Shown here: positions 52,901 through 59,134 of the stretch, in pieces
Numbering within the stretch: the stretch's first letter is position 1
How the letters are laid out: the number at the start of each line of letters is the position of its first letter
DNA from: Pelecanus crispus
Taxonomy: Eukaryota > Chordata > Aves > Pelecaniformes > Pelecanidae
DNA length: 64,000 bases
Reading direction: 5' to 3'
Assembly (NCBI RefSeq): GCF_030463565.1
Contig: NC_134643.1
Location: forward strand, 177,984,491 to 178,048,490
Position numbers and translations under genes: made by a program
The notes under the pieces: model-generated
What the model was told of the DNA's origin: nothing
The model's input: only the letters and a program-made list of their open reading frames with translations
Database searches by the model: none

Positions 52901-55900
52901 GTCATATTCCTGCAGGGAAGCATGACAAATTCTTACCCATCAATTAGCTGTCTTTTTGCCCTGCGAAGGGAGGACAAAAAAGGAGGGGCAGAACGCAACA
53001 CGAATCACACAGGCCGGCGGCAGACAGCTACGTAATGCCGACGTACCGCCTGCTCTGTGCTCACCACGCTTACTTTGCTGCGATTCCAAGCACCAGCTTT
53101 TCAACAGTTGCCCGCTTTGGACGTTTTTAAACTGCTTTTTAAATAAACCGTGGATGCACAAGGAAGAATAACACGCAGAACACAAGCTTTAGTGCTATTT
53201 CTGACAGCGATAAAAAAAAAAAAACCAAGAGAAGCTGAGGGTTAGCTTTATGATCGGACATTTTCTGTTTCATAAGAAGTCATAAAACTGGCTTGCTGTG
53301 CTAAAGCTCAAAACCAAATTGCCTGTCATTCTTAAAGTCTTTTAGTTGAGCTTACTTGAAGAAAACACAAATAAGAAGAGGCAGCAGTGAGATAGCTCCT
53401 TCAACTTCACTGAAGCGCTACTGTCGCTGCCAGGAACAGAAATGCGAGTCAGTAATTCTTTCGATAATAACGTACACCTATAATTCTTTCTATTTAGAAG
53501 AGAACTTGCCCTGAATAGAGCAAAACAGATCAGTTAGAAGTAAAGGCAGAATGGGTACAATTGAAAAAAAAAAAAAAAAAAGTGTTTGCTATTATTCATG
53601 GGGGGTGGGAGGGAAGAGGCATACAGTCAGCATAGCAGAACTGGTCAGATTTCATAAGCTTAGCACTAGGGAGTGGGATGTTCACAAAACTAAGACGGTA
53701 TTAGCCACATTAAGTCGTGTTTCCCTTCTATATTTTGTCCTTAAAAATTAGGACACAACCATAAATAATTTACTGCTTACTACCCATCACAGCCATTATG
53801 TAAGCAAATACATCATAACACTTAAGAGCCCATGCTTGAATAATCAGGTGCTAATTAAGTATATCTGCAATTGCCTCGTTCCTTCCATTCTCTGACCCAA
53901 CACGGTAAGTAAATAACATTACAAAAATCTCAGTCTAGTAGTCAGATGTAACAGAGAGAAGATAAAACAACACGCTCTTTCCCAGGGGACAGTAATCAGT
54001 AAGGACGTATTTTAAACTCTGGAGTACATCAGAGATTAAGATAGCACTTTCATTGTGACTTACAACAAATTCAGTGGAGCTTAATGTGCTGTAATTACGA
54101 AGGCTTCAGAGAACACTTCCTTAACAAAATTCAGTGCCACAAAATGACCGCAAGGTTTAATATACACAGGGAACTGACTAGGCCAACTCCTGCTGTCAAA
54201 TATTAAAATTAGCTCTTTCGGAAGCCCGCACCAAAGAGCGTTTACCCAAAGCTGGGCACCAGCGCCATCGCTGGAAGTTCCTAATCAAATGTAACATAAA
54301 AATATTAGAGGTAAATTATTGCTTTGGCCCATCTTACCGTGGCTTTTTCTACTCTTTTGAGTAATGGAATTAAAATTTCCCTTATATTTGTCTGAACTTT
54401 AATAGCATATACTTTTAAGGCCTTTTTAAAGCATACCCAGGTTACTTGAGGCCTCAGGGAGTGTAGGAGCCTCTTAAGAAAATGCTCTGCCAGCATTGTT
54501 GTTCTCCTTTGTGAAGAAGGAATGATTTTAGGACTTCTGCTGCTTCCAAGTTATAATAGCGTGGTGCAGGAAAACCAGCACGCAGGAAAGCACTGACCCG
54601 TAAAGCACTTGGTGACCCACTAGCATCCTAAAGGCATACGTGACTCCCGGGAAGTCGCAGGGTGCTAGGTGTGTTCGTCAGCTACATGGCAATCCCAGTT
54701 GTCCAAGAGCACACAGAAATTTCCCACGCTGTAAGACTATGAAAATAAATATTCCAAACCTATTGCAAGGGTTTCTGTATTACTTTTTTTTTTTAGATCA
54801 TAACCTAGGAACAATGTGAATTACAAGTATCAGCATTTAGTTCTACATATGCACAGAAGGAAACGTGATTACTTTTACATTGCTTCTGTGGACATTGTTT
54901 TCACTGCTCAAGCTGTAAAACACAAACAGTAAGATAAATAATTTGGGATTTAGGTAGAAGATTGTAGTAGAAATCTGAATTACAGGCAGTAGCAAAGATT
55001 TCAGACTTTTATAGCACAACCCTAGATAAAGAGCGAAGCTGTGACGTACAAGGAATTGAAGGATAAAGTTGAAACTTTTGAGGAGACTGACTGCAGCTAA
55101 GTAATTTTGCAACCAATAATCAGAAAAGCTTATATATTTCAAGTGTAATTGACATTAAGCTAATGACTGCAAGATTCATATAAACTGACGTTAACCTAAC
55201 GACTGCGAGAAACGAGCAGCACAATCCATTTGGGCAGGAGGAAAAATCTTTGCATCCTCAATGATTATTTCCGTAGCGAAGTTCAGGAAGGGAAGAAGGG
55301 ACATTTAAATTTAAACTGGACTCGGTGAGAAGCGCTGAAGGCTGCGCTGTAGCGGGCGAGGGTGCTCCCGTGTGTCCGTGCATGTGTGTCTGTGCGTGTG
55401 CATACACAACACAGGCAGGCTGAGGCTTACTGAAGGTCAGACTGTTGCCTTTTTTGCAGCCCCCGGCTTCTAATCTTCAGTAAGCCGGCACACACGTGGA
55501 TCTGTGTACAGGCACACTGGCTTACAGATGACAACACGCACACGGGCGTTACGCTCCAGCCCCGCGCCAGGCAGCCACCAACTGTTAAAAATAAGAAGGT
55601 TTGCGAGCAGAAAGGCCGCTCCGCTCCCGCAGAGGCACTAACCGGAGACCACCACCCCTGCCCCTTCCCTAAGCCCGTCCTGCTTCCACCACGCTCTCCG
55701 GAGAGGCCCGCCACCCCCGCACCGGCGGGGCCGCACTCGGGAAAACCGACCGCCCCCAGGCCGGCACCAGCCGCCCCGGGGGGGCGGAGGGAGGGGAAGG
55801 GGGGCGGGCAAAGGCCGCTTCCCGTGCGGGCCGGCAGCGCGGCCGAGCCCGGCCGGCTGCCCCCTGAGGGGCCAGACCGCCGGGGGATGGGCGGGCAGCT

Positions 55901-56170
55901 CCCGCCGGGGCCGCGCCGCCCGGGCAAGGCCCGGCTGTCAGAGCCCCGCCGCCGCCGGGGCAGGGCAGGGGACGGGGCCGCGCTCGGGCCCGTACCGGCG
56001 CCGGAGAAACGCCGGGGGTCCCTGCCGGACCCACGGCGAGTGGCGGGGGAAGGGCACCCCGGCCGGCCGCCCCCGCCCCACCCCGAGGAGACGGGGGGAG
56101 GCGAGCGGGGCCGAGCCGGGGCCGCCGCACTCACCACTCGGTAGCGGCTGGCGGGCTGGTGGTGATCCAT
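4882..56170 (-). CDS. NDFIP2: NDFIP2, NEDD4 family-interacting protein 2 (coding span, seven coding exons)
   Basis: The coding sequence joins exons 56170-56135, 36647-36491, 35015-34888, 20722-20635, 12119-11995, 8834-8768 and 4985-4882. The total is 705 nt, or 234 residues plus stop, and every junction is GT-AG and in phase. Visible in the protein are PPPY at residues 50-53, PPPY at 74-77 and LPTY at 83-86, then an alanine-rich stretch, an acidic linker ([10 protein letters not shown]), and three hydrophobic segments at roughly 127-154, 157-176 and 192-209. This is the NDFIP layout. Known for the family: Golgi and endosomal membrane adaptors whose PY motifs bind the WW domains of NEDD4-family HECT ubiquitin ligases, which relieves their autoinhibition and brings them to substrates. 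The central and C-terminal sequence fits NDFIP2 better than NDFIP1 (for example FSDYFTGYF). The start is the MDHHQP methionine, which corresponds to the short human isoform. The last residues are RFFFLY, unlike the RYFFLL that I recall for mammals. Confidence 0.95.
4986..8767 (-). other. NDFIP2: NDFIP2 intron 6
   Basis: Starts GTAAGTG and ends TTTCAG. The contents are AT-rich, with an A/C-rich low-complexity patch at about 5388-5445 and a T14 run at about 7843-7858. The open frames inside (for example 144 codons at 5718) lack family features, so I take them as chance. Confidence 0.8.
8768..8834 (-). CDS. NDFIP2: NDFIP2 coding exon 6 (lumenal loop and third membrane segment)
   Basis: 67-nt exon, too short for an ordinary ORF scan. 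It is bounded by AATTTCAG and GTAAGTG. It encodes [19 protein letters not shown] and then LVL, residues 179-200. The FNGQYWLWW block is a family hallmark and enters the third membrane segment. The exon ends with one base of the Gly codon completed in exon 7. Confidence 0.95.
8835..11994 (-). other. NDFIP2: NDFIP2 intron 5
   Basis: Starts GTATGT and ends AATTTCAG. It contains a G-interrupted poly(A) tract at 9816-9862 and an AAAC-rich patch at about 11078-11120. No other gene was seen. Confidence 0.85.
9816..9862. repeat. G-interrupted poly(A) tract
   Basis: Runs of 4 to 13 A separated by single G. It is a low-complexity tract in NDFIP2 intron 5. On the transcribed strand it is a U-rich tract. 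Confidence 0.9.
11995..12119 (-). CDS. NDFIP2: NDFIP2 coding exon 5 (membrane segments 1 and 2)
   Basis: 125-nt exon. The acceptor is TTTTATAG and the donor is GTATGT after ATTGTACGG. It encodes [15 protein letters not shown], then a short polar loop (TNTIAGRYG), then the second hydrophobic segment ending KWILIVR. These are residues 137-178. The aromatic, Cys-rich helices and the AGRYGAI loop are signature features of NDFIP proteins. The split Met codon is shared with exon 4. Confidence 0.96.
12120..20634 (-). other. NDFIP2: NDFIP2 intron 4
   Basis: Starts GTAAGT and ends TTATAG. It is 8.5 kb of AT-rich sequence with short poly(A) and AAAC patches (13600-13620, 17643-17660, 18165-18190). I found no CR1 tail, exon-like conserved block or RNA gene by reading. 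The longest frame (157 codons at 15777) has no recognisable features. Confidence 0.8.
20635..20722 (-). CDS. NDFIP2: NDFIP2 coding exon 4 (acidic linker, start of first membrane segment)
   Basis: 88-nt exon with donor GTAAGT. It encodes [19 protein letters not shown] then [10 protein letters not shown]. The usable acceptor is ATCCAG/GAAG. The six bases ATCCAG before the junction would encode Ile-Gln, which I recall as exonic in the human protein. Here they lack an AG in front (TGTAA), so the splice site appears to have moved by two codons. The phase fits exactly: 29 codons plus one base. Confidence 0.92.
26494..26525. repeat. GTTT microsatellite
   Basis: Repeated GTTT units with one longer T spacer, about 350 bp before the ERV insertion point. 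Confidence 0.85.
26872..26876 (+). repeat. Target-site duplication, left copy
   Basis: AGTAG immediately before the 5' LTR, matching the five bases after the 3' LTR. Confidence 0.9.
26877..27454 (+). repeat. 5' LTR of the ERV
   Basis: 578-bp LTR from TGTCCTGG to CCACGACA, repeated almost exactly at 33179-33753. It holds a perfect CRE/ATF palindrome (TGACGTCA, 27120-27127), a degraded TATA box (TATAGAAA, 27135-27142), a run of 16 G (27145-27160), an ATT/ATC-rich stretch (about 27252-27300) and ATTAAA, a possible poly(A) signal, near 27317. Confidence 0.97.
27462..27479 (+). other. Primer binding site, tRNA-Lys1,2 type
   Basis: TGGCGCCCAACGTGGGGC lies seven bases past the 5' LTR. It matches the 18-nt site complementary to the 3' end of tRNA-Lys1,2 that is known from betaretroviruses such as MPMV and from foamy viruses. 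It primes minus-strand DNA synthesis. Confidence 0.9.
27575..29527 (+). CDS. gag: ERV gag-like polyprotein with N-terminal membrane segments
   Basis: Starts at the first ATG after the LTR (27575, context CACCATGT) and ends at TAG 29525-29527, giving 650 residues. The frame is open back to 27539 but without an earlier ATG. Hydrophobic stretches lie at about residues 9-34, 36-60 and 106-123, with NYT and NGT sequons between the second and third. A Thr/Ala-rich linker with four 10-residue repeats follows, then a basic/acidic segment ([11 protein letters not shown], then EPEEEEP). A globular, probably capsid-like part (from about [14 protein letters not shown]) and an Arg-rich tail complete it. 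No CCHC zinc knuckle is visible. The position before pol makes it the gag gene. The membrane region is unusual for Gag and may be a leader or a fused extra protein. The frame is intact. Confidence 0.8.
   Translation: MFFFLQHALKLAVSLCSVLCSAVIHDLLLGRLLIKTLTLSILWYLGFIQKSLLYFGYYLIERVSNYTSYSERLVVEEIQNGTFAAFFYDVSSFTTTTFLYLEHPWAVKILLLILLGNVVSVLIKVSKQFKNTIQRSTPRLDSYEWQGVWDRMRKYLGQWGPPVFWNFTPEQVQDPEELVKYLEEVCCHPGSSRETQIIATCWGLAHAYRAVVNTNQYPQKKEKVSGSDDKTTSTVATQTPTTGPAATQTPAPGTVATQTTAMGTAATQTPVTDTAAKPENQPAPVSVAPIQKKKYTRKSVRLVRDEDEPGPSREPEEEEPINEMVTTRSLSLSELRDMRKDFGRHPGEHIITWLLRCWDNGASSLDLEGREAKQLGSLSREGGIDKAIGKGAKPLSLWRRLLSSVKERYPFKEDVLYRPSKWTTVEKGIQYLRELGVLEVIYSDLNDERLTKDPDEVRCTQSMWWKVVRSAPASYSNSLAILAWKDDEAPTVDEVARQLRDYEEKLSSSLWACVSAVEKLCQEFQQLREDLSYSPPARTSVSAIRSQRPYAQERGYRGYTPRGTLWFYLRDYGEDMRKWDGKPTSTLEARVRELQGKTIRKGGSPRKIAAPVSSEQFPRQSKRANFTSDLDQGTFDSHLQEVNSEYCDQC
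28277..28396 (+). repeat. 30-bp tandem repeat inside gag (4 copies)
   Basis: Four in-frame 30-nt units, each beginning GTG or GCG GCTACTCAAACC and encoding (V/A)ATQT followed by five variable residues such as PAPGT. A fifth partial unit begins at 28397. It forms a low-complexity linker between the hydrophobic N-terminus and the capsid-like part. Confidence 0.85.
29528..32020 (+). CDS. pol: ERV pol: protease, reverse transcriptase, RNase H, integrase N-terminus
   Basis: Continues in the same frame as gag straight after its TAG and runs 830 residues to a stop at 32018-32020. Protease: DTGA at residues 37-40 (29636) with CILGIDYL further on. Reverse transcriptase: [15 protein letters not shown] and catalytic YIDD at residue 312 (30461). 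RNase H: FTDGS near 620 (31382), AEVKA, STDSW and QVDQAAK. Integrase zinc finger: HDASGH (31865-31882) and CETC (31967-31978). Directly after the second zinc-binding Cys the frame is lost, so this product lacks the integrase catalytic core. Expression as Gag-Pol would require readthrough of the amber codon, since no ATG lies near the start of the protease. The retroviral pol assignment is certain, activity is not claimed. Confidence 0.93.
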   Translation, partial: RGPASSQVEERDNRVYWTVWIRWPGTSDPQEYKALVDTGAQCTLMPSNYRGAEPICISGVTGGSQQLTVLEAEVSLTGNEWQKHPIVTGPDAPCILGIDYLRRGYFKDPKGYRWAFGIAALETEEIKQLSTLPGLSEDPSIVGLLKVEEQQVSIATTTVHRRQYRTNRDSLIPIHNLIRRLESQGVISKTRSPFNSPIWPVRKSNGEWRLTVDYRGLNEVTPPLSAAVPDMLELQYELESKAAKWYATIDIANAFFSIPLAAECRPQFAFTWRGVQYTWNRLPQGWKHSPTICHGLIQTALEQGEAPEHLQYIDDIIVWGNTAEEVFEKGKKIVQILLKAGFAIKQSKVKGPAQEIQFLGIKWQDGHRQIPMDVINKITAMSPPTSKKETQAFLGVVGFWRTHIPNYSQIVSPLYQVTQKKNEFKWGPEQQQAFEQIKREIVHAVALGPVRAGHDIKNVLYTAAGENGPTWSLWQKAPGETRGRPLGFWSRGYRGSEACYTPTEKEILAAYEGVRAASEVVGTEAQLLLAPRLPVLGWMFKGRVPSTHHATDATWSKWVALITQRARIGNPSRPGILELIMDWPEGKNLRISPEEEVTRAEEAPLYNKLPENEKQYALFTDGSCRLVGKHRRWKTAVWSPIRQVAETAEGEGESSQFAEVKAIQLALDIAEREKWPVLYLSTDSWMVANALWGWLQQWKQSNWQRRGKPIWAATLWQDIAARVENLVVKVRHVDAHVPKSRATEEHQNNQQVDQAAKIEVAQVDLDWQHKGELFIARWAHDASGHQGRDATYKWARDRGVDLTMDSIAQVIHECETCCNQASQAVQAPWV
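31979..32711 (+). pseudogene. pol: ERV integrase core and C-terminal domain, frameshifted from pol
   Basis: The remainder of integrase lies in another frame (its open frame starts at 31947) and stops at 32711. The catalytic triad is visible: Asp in QIDYIT (32064), Asp in ESDNGTHF (32241) and Glu in GKIEQYN (32349), with 35 residues between the last two (DD35E). An SH3-like C-terminal domain follows ([16 protein letters not shown]). The shift from the pol frame corresponds to a net loss of two bases or gain of one just after 31978. Apart from this break the domain looks undamaged. As it stands, no full integrase can be made from this copy. Confidence 0.88.
32712..33178 (+). other. ERV region between integrase and 3' LTR, no env
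   Basis: Only 467 bp separates the end of integrase from the 3' LTR. It holds an AT-rich stretch (about 32730-32840, with repeated TGTTATCTCTTAACT) and no envelope-like frame. The short polypurine tract AAGGGGTGGA (about 33166-33175) just before the LTR is the probable plus-strand primer. Confidence 0.8.
33179..33753 (+). repeat. 3' LTR of the ERV
   Basis: 575-bp copy of the 5' LTR. It keeps an intact TATATAAA (33437-33444) just after TGACGTCA (33422-33429), while the 5' LTR has TATAGAAA. The G tract is interrupted by T (7 G, T, 5 G). The substitutions between the LTRs are scattered along their length, as expected for neutral change after insertion. Confidence 0.97.
33754..33758 (+). repeat. 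Target-site duplication, right copy
   Basis: AGTAG immediately after the 3' LTR, identical to 26872-26876. The identity shows that the two LTRs belong to one undisturbed insertion. Confidence 0.9.
34888..35015 (-). CDS. NDFIP2: NDFIP2 coding exon 3 (second and third PY motifs)
   Basis: 128-nt exon bounded by TTTGAACAG and GTAAGTG. It encodes [21 protein letters not shown] followed by an alanine-rich run ending VAQR. It carries PPPY (residues 74-77) and LPTY (83-86), the second and third PY motifs that bind NEDD4-type WW domains. The block is nearly identical to the mammalian NDFIP2 sequence, which makes it the strongest identifier of the gene. The 3' LTR of the intronic retrovirus ends about 1.1 kb downstream in transcript direction. 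Confidence 0.96.
35016..36490 (-). other. NDFIP2: NDFIP2 intron 2
   Basis: Begins GTATTT and ends GAACAG. It is 1.5 kb and AT-rich, with an A13 run at about 36391-36404. Nothing else was identified. Confidence 0.85.
36491..36647 (-). CDS. NDFIP2: NDFIP2 coding exon 2 (first PY motif)
   Basis: 157-nt exon. The acceptor is a pyrimidine-rich TTTTTCTTCTAAG and the donor is GTATTT. It encodes [11 protein letters not shown] and a Thr/Gln/Ala-rich linker, then [16 protein letters not shown]. The PPPY is the first WW-domain ligand, and the serines and threonines around it are potential regulatory sites. The linker is poorly conserved in the family, while the PPPYxSI core is characteristic. The exon ends in phase 1 and joins exon 3 in frame. 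Confidence 0.93.
37804..38625 (-). mobile_element. CR1 LINE 3' fragment, interrupted by a tRNA-SINE
   Basis: In minus orientation it contains the C-terminal part of CR1 ORF2 ([18 protein letters not shown], then [15 protein letters not shown]) and ends at 37804 with the avian CR1 tail (GGTCCCTTCCAACCTCAACC, then ATTCTGTG repeats). The 5' part is missing, as usual for CR1. A SINE occupies 37911-38054. The ORF2 remnant is broken by stops and an AAAT-rich stretch near 38134-38165. Confidence 0.9.
37911..38054 (-). mobile_element. tRNA-Ile-derived SINE with CR1-type tail (TguSINE1-like)
   Basis: In minus orientation the element starts with a tRNA-Ile-like head. The A box is TTAGCTCAGTTGGTTAG, the anticodon-loop sequence is CTAATAA (anticodon AAT), and the B box is GGTTCAATCCC, which has one change from the consensus GGTTCGAATCC. 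The head passes into a CR1-like tail (GGTCCCTTCCAACCCAAAGC) with ATTCTATG repeats. This is the TguSINE1 design known from passerines. It is not a functional tRNA gene because the acceptor-stem 3' side is replaced. It is inserted in an older CR1. Confidence 0.85.
44849..44937. repeat. Compound TA / TG / GATA microsatellite
   Basis: TATATATA and A runs, then an uninterrupted TG repeat (44888-44906), then AGATATAGAG and GATATATAGATAT motifs. It is the longest compound microsatellite in the window and is likely polymorphic. Confidence 0.9.
45498..45547. repeat. 19-bp tandem repeat (2.6 copies)
   Basis: Unit CTAGAAGAAAAAAAAGTGT occurs twice exactly (45498-45516 and 45517-45535) and then partially. 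Confidence 0.9.
48384..48407. repeat. A24 homopolymer followed by A/C-rich tract
   Basis: 24 consecutive A, then ACC/AAACCC-type sequence to about 48450. Confidence 0.9.
49541..49614 (+). mobile_element. Short CR1/SINE 3' tail fragment
   Basis: About 70 bp reading GGGGTTGGGCTCGATGATCT and on through GGTCCCTTCCAACCC to ATTCTATG repeats at about 49598-49612. It resembles the tail of the SINE at 37.9 kb, but no tRNA head is visible upstream. It is either a severely 5'-truncated CR1 or a SINE remnant. Confidence 0.8.
51163..51210. repeat. Perfect 24-bp tandem duplication
   Basis: The 24-nt unit that starts TTCAGAAGATCC and ends TTTGCCCTT is present twice head to tail without mismatch, suggesting a recent slippage event. 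Confidence 0.92.
52833..52856. repeat. A24 homopolymer
   Basis: 24 consecutive A after GGGGG. It is low complexity and could mark an assembly-sensitive site. Confidence 0.88.
56135..56170 (-). CDS. NDFIP2: NDFIP2 coding exon 1
   Basis: Encodes the first 12 residues, [12 protein letters not shown], and then a GTGAGT donor at 56134. The MDHHQP start and RYxV ending match NDFIP2. The exon lies inside the CpG island. The frame stays open upstream for more than 120 codons, including an ATG in a good context at 56548, so a longer N-terminus is possible. That upstream sequence does not resemble the human extension as I remember it, and open frames are expected by chance at this GC content. The phase at the exon end is 0. 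Confidence 0.85.
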
Positions 56171-56488
56171 CCTGGCCGCCCGCGGACACGCACAGGCGCG
56201 GCCGCAGCTCCTCCGACCGGCCCCGCGACCCTCGGCCCTTCCCCCGCCCGCTCGACCGGAGCCGCCGCCGCCGCCGCTGCCGCCGCCCCGGCCCGCCCCC
56301 GCTGCGCCCGCCCCCCGCCCACCCCGGGGGCGGAGCCAGCCCAGGCCCCGCCCACCCCCCCGCGCGCACCGCCCCCGCCAGGGGAGGTGGCGGCAGGGCG
56401 GGGCGGGGCGCGGGGAAGTCCCCGCCCCTTCCCCGTGACGCACGACGGTGGGCGTGGCCGAGCACCCCAAAGCCCCGGCGGTGCCGGC

Positions 56489-56500
56489 CGCGCATGCGCG
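56489..56500. promoter_or_regulatory. NRF-1-type palindromic site
   Basis: CGCGCATGCGCG contains the consensus NRF-1 core GCGCATGCGC. It lies about 320 nt upstream of the chosen NDFIP2 start codon in the CpG island, a usual place for this activator. Its role in this gene is inferred. Confidence 0.6.
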
Positions 56501-58654
56501 CAGGTGCTGGCGGGCGCGGGGCGGCCCGCGAGGGCGGGCGGCGGCCATGTTCTGCATAGGGCCGTGCTGTTCCGCCTCCCCCCCTCCCCCGCCGTAGCTC
56601 CCTCTCCCCGTGTTTCCCTCGGGGCTGCTGAGCCCGCGGTCTCGCCTGCGGGCTCCCACCTGTGGGCTTCACCATCTTTGCCGCTGCTGAAGGCGCTGTG
56701 GGTTGCTGCCTCTCGGTGATCTGCTAGGCCGAGGGCTGATAAATGGCGCCGGCCCTGCTGCAGGCTTGGGTGTTTTGCTGTGCTGAGCCTGCTGGCCGTG
56801 CTGGCGGCCGTCCCCAGTCCCTTCCTGGGTGGCTGTGCATACAGATGTCTCCACCTCAGCCTTTTCCCTCCTCTTTTCTCTGCAGTGCTGTTCTGTCAAG
56901 CTGTTCTGTCCCAAAACGGTGCCTTGCTTAGATACTGCTTCCCTGGGGTGAGAAGATGTGGGATACGGCACTGAAGAGATCTTTCAGACCTAGAGAATGC
57001 CTTGAATAGGCACCTCCCTGTAAAAATTTTGTGTCGTGAGCCTATTTCCACTCAGTTCCTTTGAAAATTCAAGGCAAAGCACCGTTCTCTAACAAGAAAA
57101 TGTGACTTTCTCCTTCTCTTTCTCCTAGAACTGTAAATGATTGTGTGTTCATATGTTTTTGACCTCCTGGGGTAAAACCGGTGAAAAACACCTTCACCCA
57201 TAGTGCCTTATCAGATGAAGATGACTCATTTCTAGGTTCCCAGACCATCAGAGATGTAGCTGAGGTACGAAACAATTTCAGAATAGCTGTACATACAGCT
57301 CCTAGCTGCGGTGGAGAGGACTGTCTGTACGTGTAGTGGAATATAGCTGATCTGCAAGGTAAATGTTCTCACGGAAGCAGTTTCTTGCTATCACTCATGG
57401 CTTGCACACAGGACTTTATCCTGCAGCTCAGATCATTACCTTTATCCAGGCTGCTTGCTTGTGTGGGGGCTGACCTTTGCAGCTGGGTGTTTGCATGCAG
57501 GCAGTCATTACTGATAAGCCAGCTGAGGACTTCTGAGGGAGTTAAGTCCCAGTATGTGCGTGTAGGAGGGCAGAGAAGTGGAGAGCGAGCTCAGAGTTTT
57601 GTTTCTAGACGGGGGTGGAAGTGAAGATACACAGGATTATGAGGGAGGAAGGAGTGGAAGCGTGAAGCTTTCTGTGTGTGCCCAGGACCTCACTTGCAGC
57701 CCATATCTGGCTAATGCAGCAGTTACTGAAGCTACCCAAACAAAACAAGTTTGGGAAATGTGGACCTATTCTATTGTTCGTTGCATTTGTTATGTTCCTC
57801 ATGTGAGAACTCTGTTGCACATCAAAAGCCCTAACAGTTAGGAAACAAAGTTGGCAGAGAAATAGGGGTTAGAAATGCATTAGTATTATTATTTTCCTAA
57901 CAGGATTTCCTCTTTTTCCTCTTTACCTCTATACATAATGAAAGTTTCTATGTTTAACTATTCTGTCTTAAAAGAAATGGTTATTAGTAAAGGTCATCTT
58001 GAGTTCAAGAATAGTCTGCAGAGTACTGCACTGTGCTTCTGTTACCAAATAGAAGGAAAATCTCTTTAATTATATTACCAGATTTCATGGGAAACTGAAT
58101 TTGGACCATTCATGTAATAGGTTTAACTTCCAGTGTCTTATATATTGTTAGAAACAAATTTCCCCAAAGTAAACTGGGTCTGAAGTGATGCATGTGACAT
58201 AGCCTAGGAGGACGTTTCCTGAAAAGTGTACGAAACAGATGGAGTGTTGATTTGAAATTTTCAAAATGTCAGCTGACCTCTGCGGGTTTTTTAAGTGTTT
58301 TTTTGTATCTCAGCTCCATGGAATACACTGTCCTAGAAACTCCAACTTGGGCACTAGTTAATAGCTGCCAAATAATATTTCATTCTGTAAATGTTAGAAT
58401 ACAATTGTCTTTAATAGGGAAATTAGAAAATATTCCATAGAAGCTTGGGAAAAGAGTCAGTATGGGCAGGGGTATATTCAGTAGACGTAATAAAGGTATA
58501 TGTGGGGAGAGAGTTTTATACTTAGGGACAAATTTTGGATGGGTGATACACCATCTTCTTTTTCTTCAGGAATATTATCAGTGTACTTTTGGAACTTATC
58601 CTCAAAACAGGTGATGTGACTAATTTAGGCTTTAAGTATGTCCATCTTTCTTTT

Positions 58655-58888
58655 TAGGTTGGATATTAGCAAAAATTTCTTCACAGAAAGGGTTGTCAAG
58701 CATTGGAACAGGTTGCCCAGGGAAGTGGTTGAGTCACCATCCCTGGAGGTATTTAAAAGACGTGTAGATGTGGTGCTTAGGGACATGGTTTAGTGGTGGT
58801 GGACTTGGTAGTGTTAGGTTAATGATTGGACTCTATGAAAGGTCCTTTCCAACCTAAATGATTCTATGATTTTATGATTCTGTGATCT
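58655..58888 (+). mobile_element. CR1 LINE 3' end
   Basis: Plus-strand fragment beginning around AGGTTGGATATTAGCAAAAA, followed by GAACAGGTTGCCCAGGGA and CCTGGAGGTATTTAAAAGACG. It ends in GGTCCTTTCCAACCTAAATG and ATTCTATGATTTTATG. This is the conserved avian CR1 3'UTR type, 5'-truncated. Confidence 0.88.
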
Positions 58889-59134
58889 TTCAGTTCTTAT
58901 TCTTTCTGGAACATCGTAACTCTTATTTTTAAAGCTATGTAACTGGTTAGGAGGCTATGTCATTGTTCTGGTAGAAGGCTAAAAAAGGAAGGTCATGCGT
59001 TTCTGTCAGATCTTTGTATTTTCAAAATAGTATTATGTGTGTATTTTAATTTAACTGTCTGGTTCCAGAGGTTTTGACTATGGCATAACATTAATCTATA
59101 ATGCAGAGTCATTGGCAAGCATTAGGGCACTTTT

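Larger units (their letters stand above)
36648..56134 (-). other. NDFIP2: NDFIP2 intron 1
   Basis: A 19.5-kb first intron from GTGAGT to TTCTAAG. It holds the CR1/tRNA-SINE composite at 37.8-38.6 kb, a short CR1/SINE tail at 49.5 kb, a TA/TG microsatellite at 44.85-44.94 kb, two A24 runs (48384-48407 and 52833-52856), and two short tandem duplications (45.5 and 51.2 kb). The remaining sequence shows no supported coding exon. Regulatory elements are likely in a first intron but cannot be assigned by eye. Confidence 0.85.
55650..56620. promoter_or_regulatory. NDFIP2: CpG-island promoter of NDFIP2
   Basis: Very GC- and CpG-rich sequence in an otherwise AT-rich window, surrounding the first coding exon. 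It contains GC boxes (GGGCGGGGCGGGGCG at 56397-56410 on the plus strand) and a palindromic NRF-1-type motif. No TATA box is seen. The transcription start probably lies between the ATG at 56170 and about 56500 on the minus strand. The island may also drive divergent transcription toward higher coordinates, but no downstream gene is visible there. Confidence 0.85.

Noticed and set aside
55938..56675. Long overlapping open frames (up to 410 codons) on both strands of the CpG island
   Set aside because: Stop codons are rare at this GC content. Apart from the NDFIP2 first exon, the frames are low-complexity Arg/Gly/Pro/Ala with no domain.
56743..57841. Divergent protein-coding gene starting at the CpG island
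   Set aside because: The short frames overlap in several phases, none has a domain, and no convincing exon chain follows.
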